A DNA stretch of 64,000 nucleotides from NCBI GenBank assembly GCA_963920525.1, contig OY986436.1:178471361-178535360 (forward strand), in the 5' to 3' direction. The position numbers were made by a program, and so were the translations under genes. This stretch comes from Dichetophora obliterata (Eukaryota; Arthropoda; Insecta; Diptera; Sciomyzidae). The first letter of the stretch is position 1. Each line of letters opens with the position of its first letter. Shown in pieces: positions 22,301 through 34,300 of the stretch. A model generated the notes under the pieces. It ran no database searches. It was not told where the DNA came from and was given only the letters and a program-made list of their open reading frames with translations.

Positions 22301-25300
22301 AAACTCTGTTTAAAAATATCTATTTTAAAACAGCAGGGAAAGGCCACGATTTTTTTTCCTATTTTGATATTTAAAAAAAGTTACTTCAAGCATGAAATGA
22401 AACAATTTTGTTCATATCTCTTTTATTGTTATTATTTCATTAAAACATTTATTCACAACAATTGTTGAGTCAATTGAGAATCATCGAATGGCCAACTCAG
22501 ATAGTCAAAATTTTAGAAGAACATTTCTGTGAATGCTGAGTTGAGGTGTTTTAACGAAATAATAAGATTCATAAGGAGAAAAATTTTTTTTTAAAAATCG
22601 AAGTAGGACAAAAAATTCGTGTTATTAACGTGGTGTTGTAAATTGCTAGTCTTGGATAGGGTGGTGTTTAAAAATATTTGAAGAACCTAAATGTATAAAA
22701 TAATCTTCGGTACCACTTCTGGTGCCCTAGTTATAAAATCTTATATTAATGTCTTTTGAAAAAGTCAAAAAATTGCATTCTCAAAAACAAGAAAATGCAT
22801 ATGCATAAAATATGCAAATTATTAATCCGCCAAATCTAAAGAAAACGTCAACACTATAAACAAAATTGCCAAAATTTAGACAATCAGAAAGCAATCAAAA
22901 GTTCTGTGCTACCTCGAGTGTACCTTTAGTTTCGAGTGTCTTTCACATAGGACCTGGTGGGTAAACATCAAGAGTGGGATCGTGTTTGGCAGGATATTGT
23001 TAGTTAAAGTCTTTATTTACTTTAACTTTAAGACATATGCAGTTTTTTTTACAAAAATAAAAGCTTTTTCAGATCTTAATTTTTTACTGTTTTTCTTAAA
23101 AGACAACTTTGTCCTTGCGGGACATCCTTATTTTTTCCTAAAATTTTTTTGGGTGATCTTGAGGCCTCTTAGAACGATCTAAATTTTTCTATACGCCATA
23201 CTGTATAACACATAAGTCTTTGAATTGCTTCTTTGCGACATATTTATTATTAAAAAATTTTTCTTTTGCTAACTAAACTTTCTCTTTTTATTCAAAGCAA
23301 ATTTTACTTTCATCCTTATGAGATGTAAAGGAAAGGATGTCGCAAGATATTTTGTCTAAGTCTCTGACCTCAACGACTGGTCGCTTATCCTTAGAACAAA
23401 TAAATCGTTCATTATTTCAGAAACATCATTAGTAAATTTTTTTGCAAACATTCTTTTTTGTTGCAAAAGCTTTCTTGAAAGTAGACCCATAACTTGTGTA
23501 AAATATACACACGCCAGTATATTCTTTCCTCTTCAAACAATTCCGCAGAATCTTCGTTTATTATTTTTTTGGAATATCAATTTTTAAAACAAAAAGTTTA
23601 CTAAATGAAAGTTTATAACGATACACTACTCTCGTAGAAGTTTAAAGTTGAAGTGCTGTTTCAATTCTGACAAATGGCCGATCAAGTTGACTAAATAAAC
23701 TCAATTGAATATGATTTTTTACTTTTTAAATTAAATATTTCAATAAAGAAAACAGAGCAATAAGTTTATGTAGGCTTTTTCTAATGCTTAGGACACGAAA
23801 TATACGAAAAAAGGAGTGGAGAAATAGTATTTGTTTGCCACTGATATGATTTTTGTTTTCTACGTCATTCATAAAGTAAGTATTAGATTTTGAAAGTGTA
23901 AAAACTATCTCTCTTATTCAACCGACTTAATTTAGTCGATATTTATCGTACATTTTTAAAAATTGATTTTTTAGAGTCGCTCTTTTCTCGACCAAAATAT
24001 ATATTTTTCTATGATGACTTTTATTGTTATTAAAATAACAAAGCCATATTCAACATTAGTTAAAAATATAATAAATTTTTTAGAAAAATTCTTTCTTTAA
24101 GTAAATTGGTATCAATAAATTTTTGTAATCAAAATCACCCCCTAGGAAAATCCTAAATACACTGAGAGAAATAATGAATATTAAAACTATTCTCGCGCGT
24201 GCATAAATTCAATTTAAATACTTACGTGGATAAATAAAATATTTTCTCCACAACACCAACTCCACTCTCTCACTCCATCCACGTTTCTTGAATTTGGAAA
24301 ATTACATAATTCTGACAACGGATTCGGATTCGGATTCAGCGACCCATTTTTACCTAGCGTTTATGCCAGCACCAAATTCGTAAAAATAAAAAAAATTAGG
24401 TGGCAACCCTATCCACCATATATAATTTTAAAATTCTGACTTCAGATTCAAAATCAACGACCCCCTAACACTGTTAAATGATATTGAAAACTCTTAAAAA
24501 TATATTTTGCTAGGTGGCAATACTGTGTTAAAAATTTAGGTGGCAGCCCTAACCTCCATCTTAAATTTTAAAATTGTGACATTAGATTCGAAATCAAATC
24601 CGTTGTCAGAATTTCAAAACTATGAAAATTCCTAAAAGTACAAAAAATCTAGGTGCAACTCTATCCGCCATCTTGAATTTTAAATTTTGACATCGATTCC
24701 GAAATCAGCTACCCCCGAAACTGCGGTTTCGGTTACGGCCAGTTTCGGCCCTTTTTGGCAGTTTCGGCTGGTTTCGGCTATTCGGCCTCAATATGGCCGA
24801 ATAACCGAAACTAACCGAAACTTTTGGTAAAAATTTTGGAACATTCCAAGAATAGTGACAACTATAATTTTTTTTTTGCAGATTATATTGATTTTGGCCT
24901 CCTTACTTCAAATCTGAAAAAATTGCAGACCGCTCGCAATTGGTTTAGAAGTTATAGGCCTCCAAAGTTGGAAAAAATAGCCTATAAATCTTGCTATTTT
25001 TCTAAATTTTTCAACAAAACTACACTTAATGGGTATCATAAGAAAGGTAATTTAAGTATCTATTCAACAAGGTACCAATTCAAATATGAAAATCCATGCC
25101 TTACTTTTAAAGATACCCACATTTTTAGTGTCGTGCTTTTGTAAAAGGGAAACCACTAGTTTTCCATACAAATAGTAAATATAATAATAGGTATATCTTA
25201 AAAAGTTATGAATGGATTTCCATGTTTGATACACACCTCGTTGAATAGGTACTCTCGCATTACATTTCTTTTGATACCCATGTGCACTAAAAAAAGCAGA

Positions 25301-28300
25301 AAGACTTGTAGCCCCTTTTGCAACTTTGGAGGCCTATAACTTCTAAACCAATTGCCAGTGGCCTGAAATTTGGATTTGGATTTAGGAGGTTAAAATCCGT
25401 ATAATCCAACAAAAAAATATTAAAAAAGAAAGCTGTCGCTATTTTTGATTTATACCAAAATTTCTTGCATCAGTCATTTAATTCAAATATTTAAGTTTGG
25501 TTTAGTAAAAATATTTACAACGCATTCTACAAAACAAAAATTATGAATTCGTCTATAATTTGATTTATCGTGTTAACGCAAAACATTTTTGTTAATTTTA
25601 TGGGTACGACACTATCATTTTCGATATTATCATCTCTATTGCAATTACCATTAAAGTTTTATAGATACTTAGGCCAAAAATTGATAGTTAAACTTCCGAA
25701 CGAATTCTGTGTGTGTGGAATAAAGGAAAAGAAAACGAAATACATATTTCTATTTTTATAATACTAAACCATTAAGAAAAATAGAAATGCTTTGCTTTGT
25801 AGTTCTAAAAAAATGTATATTGTAGGAGCATACTATTTTGAATGTGTACTAAAAAATAAAATAAAAAATTATCTCATTTATTATTATAGTATACTTCAAT
25901 TAATTATTATAAACTTCAATATTTAAATAATACTTGTTTTGTACTAGTAGTACTTTTGTTTTCTTTTAATAAAAACAATCATTTGTAAAAACTGCAATTT
26001 TCATATTAATAACCAGTTTCGGTTTCGGTTTCGGTTTCGGCCGAATATTATAAAATGGCCGAATATTCGGTTTCGGTTTGGGTCAAAATTCCAGTTTCGT
26101 TCGGACACTACACAGAACCCTTAAAAGACCTATTACGCTTAAGCTTTCTCTACACAAGCTCATTGAATTTTTTGGATACTTGCGAGCTTACAAGCCTTTG
26201 CCGCTCTTTTCAAGATTTTCAACTTTCTGCCCGACAAAGTAAGTCGCAACAAGCCAAGCCAAAGAGTCAGCGCGGATGTATGACTTGTATCTGTTTGGTT
26301 TTTTTTGCAAGCAGGCTAAAGCTTACTTTTTCAAGTTTGGATACATACTTGAATTCAAGCACTTGGAAAGGATTGAACTTCAAGTAGGCTTGTGCAGTTT
26401 TATGGTCTGAAGAGCTACTGGTTTCAACAAGACAATGCGCCCTGCCACACTGCAACAAGAAAAATGCAGTTTCTGCAACGAAAATTTCCTGGAAGTGTGA
26501 TGCTAAAAAATGGCGATATTGACTGGCCACCCAGATCTGCAGATTTGACGCCTCCAGACTTCTTTTTGTGGGGTTATTTGAAAAGCAAAGTGTACGCCAG
26601 CAAGCATCAGACCATTAACAAGCTCAAGGCAAGCATTCGTGCCGAAATGACGAAAAACTGATGAAAAACGCATCAAAAAGGCCACATTTTGCTTTGGCCA
26701 ATAGAGGCGGCCACTTAATTGACTTAATTTGTTAATTTATGTTTATTTACTTCACTTTTTATTACTTGTTTTATTTCTATTATTTGTTTTCTTATGAATA
26801 GGAAATGTTTCAAAGCCGTTGTTATTGTTTTTGTTTTTGAATTGTTTTGAAAAGTTAAGATACATAGTTTTTTAAAATTAAACTCAATAAGTGAGGCAAT
26901 TTCGTTTTTTATTACATTTGTACGTGTATTCAATTCTAAAAGAAAAAACACTCTGTCAACAAGCTTACAGAAACTTGCAGTCAAAGTAATAACAGCTGAA
27001 TATTAAATATTTCTGAATAAAGGGTGTTTTTATAGAGTAATACAAGTTTAAATCATAATAAAACATAGTTATATATTTTAAATATAAATGAAACGGGCTT
27101 TATTGGATAGAAAATTTTATGACATTAATTTTTAAATATGATTTCGGCCATGTAACCACCACGGCTGGCGCGTACAAGGCGCAATCTGGAACACCAATTT
27201 TTCACGAACTTTTCGCAGCATTTGCGGCCGTATCTAGCCGATAACTCTTCGAATGTTGATTTCCAGGTGTTCAATTGTTTGTGGTGTATCGACTTAGACA
27301 AGTGACTTTACATAACCCCAAAGAAAATAATCCAATGGGGTTAAATCGCACGATCTTGGGGGCCAATTAATTGGGCCATTTCGTGAAATTATTTTTTCGT
27401 CAAAAGTTTCCTTAAGTAAATCAATTGTAGCGCCCGCTGTGTGGCATGTGGCTCCGTCCTGTTGGAACCAAGATTGTTGGAACCAAGATTTGCCCGTACC
27501 TAAAGTTAAATTGGATTCACCGTCCATCGAGAGCATAACAATTCTGTATGTTATGATAACTTAATACCATAACCATGCCTTTTCCAAGATATGGCACCAA
27601 CAACCAAAGTTCAAGGTGGACCTTTAGTTTTACAGAAAAGCAAGATTAATGCCAGCTAATTGAGGTTCGAAAAAACTTCGAATCATGTTCCTATACCGTT
27701 CACCATTGACAGTAACATTCTGACCATCATCGTTTTTGAAGACATATGGGCCAATGACTCCGCCAGCCCATAAAGTGCACCAAACAGTAATTTTCTGTGG
27801 ATGTAATGGTGTTTCGACAAAAGCTTGTGGATTCTCCTCACTCCAAATACGACAATTCTGTTTATTTACGTATCCATTCAACCAAAAATGGGCTTCATCG
27901 GAATATAAAATTTTCAATGGAAATTCAAAATCAATATCAATTTGTGCTTCAGCCCATTTGCCGAATTGGCGGCGCGTACGATGGTCGTTTGGTTTTAATT
28001 CCTGCACAAGTTGAATCTTGAAAGGTTTTAAGGCAAGATCTTTTCCTAAAATCTTCCATAAAGTGGAAAGACACAACCCCAGGTGCTGAGAACGGCGAGG
28101 AATTGATTGATTAGGATCATCTTCAATGCTTTCCTGTACAGCGGCTACAGATTCTTCAGTGCGCACTGTTCGGCATCTCACGGGATGCACATTATCAGTA
28201 ACAGTAAATGTGGTTCGAAAACGATCTATCGTTCTTCGAACTAGCAGCTCTGAAGGACGATTATGTACGCCATAAAATGGACGAAGTGCATGATAAGTTT

Positions 28301-31300
28301 GACGAACAGAACCATTATTTTGATTAAAAATGTCCACAATTTGCACTCGTTGCTCTGATGTAAGTCGATCCATAATGAAATGTCACAGCAAACTAAACAA
28401 AAGCAACTATCAGCTGTTAAATGGGTGGTCAAATAAAGCAGTGATGCCAACACAAAGATGTATCATTCTATAAAAAACACTTTACTTCTTTACATTTTTA
28501 AAAATGTTCTTAAAAAAATTATCACATTTGTTGTCATAAATAAATATAAATTTTAATAACTTTTCGTTGCTGGAAAACTTTAATAAGCTTAATCGTATCT
28601 CAAAAGAGTTATTTTTTTATTTTCATAGTTAAATTTGTCATTTCTCCCAAATATACTTGATACATATCCGTTCTACTGGTGACCGTATGGTGTTCTTAAC
28701 CGAATGGAACCAATACGTTTACTTTTTCGGAAAGAGCAAGTTGCTTTGGATATTTCAAAGGCATTTGACCGAGTGTGGCATAAAACACTCGCGCCAAAAC
28801 TAATTGCATTTGGTGTTGATGGTAACTTTGCTCAATGGATCACGAATTTCCTAAAGGACATCCTATTGATCACGTATGGGATCAATATTTAGCGTTGGTC
28901 AACGCTAACGCAACGTTGGGAATTCAAAGGATCCACCAATAGGTTCCCCTAATTTCATAGCACAGACCAACATTAAAAGTTCATTTGTACTATTTACATG
29001 ACCGTGAAACCTTCAGCCACTTAAATTGTACATGACTAGATTATTTTAAGATAACCATGGGTTACATCGAGTATAAACACTGATGATTTAACCCACTTTT
29101 TGGCATGCAATTTCGTTATCATGATCAAAGAATTAGCAGATCTTTGTCATGAATAACTAGGAGGCGATACCATACATCAAGACCTACATACTCAGATAAT
29201 TTAGGTTTCCTCGTGACCTGTCCTCAAATTCCAAAGGTAATAGTATATTGATACGGAAGTTGCTAACCTTCCTAACGTTAACTGTTTGAAATTATCGAGA
29301 ATTCTATCTACCATCACTCTCTTAGTAATTTACGGGAGTTACCAACCCGAGTTAAGCATGGTGTAACTCACACCGGCCTTTCTGGTCTGCAACCACAACC
29401 AGTACGGTACTACCGAAGGACCACAGCCCATGAAAGTCAATACCCGAGCAAAAGGTTCCATCAGACAAGGCTCTTCAACATCCCGTCTACAGACCAAAAG
29501 TTCTTAGAACATTTATATTTGACTGCGACACATTCAGTCACTAGAATTGTTCGCGACTAGGTTAAGATAACCTTTGGTTTCCCAATAATTTAATACCGCA
29601 AGCGAATCACAATTCATTAGCTAAATTAATTATTCTTAAAATCCTCTTTCGAAAAACTAGGAAGTGTGCCGTAGTATATTATTGGCCTATACTAGGTCAA
29701 GGACTACTATGTCTCTTACATTGAACCCTAATTCTAAAATAAAGGTCTGCAACCTCGTCTTGATGGATGACTGCCCCCGTACCTTAAGTTAAATTGGATT
29801 CATCGTCCATCGAAAGCATAACAATTCTGTATGTTATGATCACTTAATACCATAACCATGCCTTTTCCAAGATATGGCACCAACAACCAAAGTTCAAGGT
29901 GGACCTTTAGTTTTACAGAAATCAGATGAATCATTCAAGAGTCGTGACTCAAGAATGAACTCATTTTGAGATCAATTCATTGACCATGCCCCGTGAATTC
30001 TCCACCCAATATCTAACCATCACCCTTTTCCCTGGCTTTGGACAGGCAGACATACCGAAGGTACTCTGGATGTATTATTTTTTCTAAAGAACAGAATGGT
30101 ACGTGCCGTAGTTGACAGCGTTTCGTCCGAGGAGCATGCCATCAACGCGGTAGTATACCGTAGGCTTCAGTTCTATCGACAATCTTGTTTTCGATTCTTA
30201 TCAAAAACCTTCCGTCATTGACTTATAAGCCAATCGATTCGTTTACGAACGACAGCAGCATTTGTCATTCATAAAAAATAAACTGGCCATTTCAGCGCTT
30301 GGAAGGACTTTGACCTAGCTTCTATTGATCAATTGTGTTGTGCGTGTTATTAAATGTTTGATCACAAATGATCGAGAACTGGACCTACAAGTTTGATGCC
30401 GACTCCGAACGGCTTATGTTCTTAAGAAGCTTTACATGGCGGTTTTTACTCTCTGAGGTTTGCCATTGCTTGCAGAGAGGTGACGACCGAATAGAAAAAT
30501 AAATTCAATTACTTACTGTCTAAACTGGAATTAAACCGCGGGCTACCGCGGTTCTATAATTTAGGGGCCACGCACTCTTGTCGGCCACCACATTTGTCAT
30601 TCAACCTCATTCAAAAAATGCCAAAGCTCTTTGGAGATTGAAAGGAATAGGAAAAATTTGAATGACATGTTTGCCTTCTGACGGAGGCTCACATAGACCA
30701 ATTCTAGTCCTTAGTGGTGCCGGCTATGAGCAAAGGGAACCTTTGTGTTTAGTTGAAGTCTGTAAAGATTTGCGTTGAATTTGCAAATCTTAAGAGGGAT
30801 TACAGAGATTACAGGATAACACGTATCCAGATTACTTTGGATACGTGTTTTAGTGATAAGAACGTCGGTGAGCCTAGGTATTTGAGTCTTCATATAATTA
30901 GGGTGGGGCATGTGCAAAACAGATGCTCTAGGGTCTAGATGAACAGAGTTCGTTGTTCGCATTGCGTACGATGCCATATCTCTCCATCTTGGGAAAACTA
31001 TTTGTACAGGAAAATCTTATTTCGATGTTCCTGTACAATTCCTTTAGCGGAGTAGGTACATTCTCTGCGAAATCCGATCCCAGAACAGCGCCCACCTTTG
31101 CTAAATCGTCTACCATCTTGCTCCCCTCAACGATCTGATGGCTAGGGACCCAGTAGAAGCGCACTCTCTTTGAAGCGCATAGTGCATCTTTGCCAGCCTG
31201 GGACCTTTTGGATTTGATGGTAGCGGAGAGCATGAATTTGATCGAAAATTGGCTGTTGACAAAAAAGTTTTCATGAGAGTGGTGTGTGTCCATACCAAGG

Positions 31301-34300
31301 GTTATCTCCGCAGCCTTCCTTATAGCGAATACTTCCGCCTGGAAGATGCTACAGTGGTTAGGAAATTTGTGCGGCTGCCTTATACTAGGCTCTGCAAAAT
31401 ACACAGCTTCACCTACCCTCGTAGGCATTTTAGAGTCTGTAAATATGTTGACAGCCTGCTATGCTTGTTCTATACCTTTGCACCAGTCCTTTGGTCCTAG
31501 AAGTGTGAGTGTTTTAAAATTGACTATCGTGCGAGGTAACAAATAGTTTGTGCTACTAAGCAGATCCTTGCCGATTGTACGATGACCGAAATTTTGAAAG
31601 AGCATGTTTCAGTCTTTCCGGCTATTAGTTTTGCGTGTAAGTCCAGGGGTCCATACATAGAATGGTTTAAAGCGCTTTAGTTGGAGTTGATTTCAGTGCC
31701 CCCGTAATGCATAGCGCTGCCTTCCGCTGAGTTTTCTCCAAGTGCCAGGGGTATATTGATTTGTTAACAGCCGGCCACCACACAATAATTCCATAGACTA
31801 CCGTTACTTAGATCCAGTGCATCAGAAAAGGGGAGAAAACCCAGGTGCTGCCTAGCATCTTCTTAGATGTGTATAGCGCAATGGTGGATTTCTTCAGCCT
31901 TTCTTCTACATTGGTTTTCCATGCCAGCTTGCTGTCCAGGACGACTCCTAGATATTTTGTGTGAGTTTTCGGTATGAGATGTATGTCGTTTAATTTTGGT
32001 GGTATCCACTATGGTTTCTTTCCTAGCTCTCCATTATGAAGCTTACTGTTTTATAGTCAGTGACATTTTACTACTATAATTATGCTTATGTCGTCTGCAT
32101 AGGCTGTTATCTTCGGGGCTCTACCTGCGAACTTTTTGAGTAGTTCATTGACGACAAGATTCCTTAGTAGGGGCGAGAGGACCCCTCCCAAGGGTGTCCA
32201 ACTGCGGGCTTCCCTTTCAATGGATTTGGTGCCCCATTCAGCTCGAACCCTTCTGCAGTTCTGTAGTTTAGCAAGTTGTCAAACCATAGGTTTATAGCTG
32301 GTGGTGCCTCTATTGCACGTAGTCCATTAAGGATTGCGGTAGTTGATACATTCTAGAAAAGCACCGAGTGCGTATTCTTTGCGGTGAAGGGATTTTTCTA
32401 TGGCTACTACTAGGGAGTGTAATGCGGTTTCAGCCAATTTCCCTTTCGTGTACGCGTGTTGGTTGCTTGATAACGGGATTGTATCATTTCTTAGGTGCAA
32501 GTCAATCAGTTTCTCGATCATTTTGAATGCAAAGGAGGTTAGACTTATTGACCCGTAGTCTTTCTGATACCTGTATCAGACCTTAGGCGGTTTGCAGCAT
32601 GGCGAAAATTATACCGTCTGGTCCCGGAGATTTGTATCCCGAGAACGAGTTTACAGCCCATAGTACTCCGTCCGACATTATTAAGTCGTGCGGAGCCTGT
32701 AGCGGGTTTTTCTTGTGTCTCGTATAGCGGTAGTATTTGGGGCTTCAGTACAGCTAGCAAAGTGTGCTTTTAAAAGCACTTCAAGGGATTTCTGACTGCT
32801 CTCCGCAATGTCTTTACATAGCTGGCTCTGAATGGACGGAGGGCTGCTTTGAAAGTAGCTTTCTGAGTCTTGCTTCGTCCGTAGTTTTCTCTAGCACAAT
32901 TCGCACATTTAAGCAAGGGCCTCAATATATTATTTGGATCTTACGGAAAAATTCAACGTCGTTCGATATATTTGGTAAAAGAAGAAAATATTGCATCCTC
33001 TCTCAATTTTTGTATGCATCGACTTAATGTTGATTGCTTCAGCCTTCTTTATAGATGCTACCACGGGAAGTGTTAAAGAGTGAAACATGGCCTGACGCCA
33101 TCAGCTCGTGTGTTTTCCAGGCCAGTTTTCGGGAAGCTGTCCAAGCTCACTCCTCACTCCTGACCCATTGCCTTGATGCCCAACAGAACCTCGCATAACC
33201 GTGATAATTGCTGTTTTAGTTGCACGGTAAAGTTGTGGAATAGTCTCCCTGCGAGCTCTTTCCGGCAGTTTTGAGCTATGCAAATTTCAAACAAATTTTC
33301 ATCGACACAACTACATCTTTCTACCTTCAACTAACTATCACCCATCTTCCGAATCAACAAAACGCCTAAAAAATTTGTCGGTGAACCGCGTTATTTCAAA
33401 ATCGTGCAAAAAGACCGTGTACAAATAAATTGTGTGCATAAGGGGTCGTCCATAAACTACGTTACCAATTTAGGGTTGGGGAGGGGTTTTGAAATGCACT
33501 ACGATAAGTAACGGTAGGGGGGGAGGTGTTTAGATATTGTAACGTTACCAAAAATTAAAAAAATCGACGAAAAACCTCTAATTAATAACACAATCATTTC
33601 AAAAATTTTTAACCTTACATGTTTATGTTTGATCGTCTAAATTGATGGTTAACTTTTGTTTCAACGATTTCTTCCACCACCTTTTCCCTCGACACAGGAA
33701 CCTTTTGGTATTCCTTCACCATCTCAGCACACGTCTGAAAAATTTGGGTCTTTGCTTTTGCACAAGGCTTTGACGTTAAGGCCTGAATGTTCTTGATCAA
33801 AGGAGATACCGTATGACATGTACTGTCCTTCTCAGAAAGAAGAAATCGGTTCAAGGTCGTGTCCTACCTGCGGCTTGTATTTCGTTTTTAAAACTTCTAT
33901 GAATTGCCATAAGTTTGTATTATATCGTTTACAATAAATCGGAATAAAAAATACTATTTACATAAATCAATTTTCAGAAAGCATTAACACAAAAACACAG
34001 AACTTGGTGCAGCTCGGGTGCAGCCTTTAAGGGTACTCTGTCAAAGACCAGGTGAATTTCTTTGCGTTAGAAATGAGGATTCACCTGAATGGGTCGACAT
34101 AGAATCCGATGAAAAATTCTATTTTGAAGAATCCTCAACAAAGCTACCAGCTTCTTCTATCCCAGTGATTGAGAGCATCGAATCTTGGATCGCAGATGGA
34201 ATAGCTTTTACAGATGATATTAATTATTGATTTTTTTCCAATTGTTCCTTTAATGTATCTCGTCATACTAGTCACTAGTACTAGTGAAAATTGTCAGAGC

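Larger units (their letters stand above)
27020..28482 (-). mobile_element. DD41D mariner (rosa-like) element carrying a foreign 148-bp insert
   Basis: Inverted ends AAGGGTGTTTTTATAGAGTA and, from the right inward, AAGTGTTTTTTATAGAATGA. TA flanks at 27018-27019 and 28483-28484. Length 1463 bp; without the insert at about 27493-27640 it would be about 1.3 kb, normal for the family. It lies in P-protein intron 6, antisense to the gene. Confidence 0.85.

Noticed and set aside
27493..27640. Spliceable intron within the DD41D transposase
   Set aside because: GT and AG occur near its edges on the minus strand, but removal does not restore the reading frame, and the sequence matches part of a dispersed repeat.
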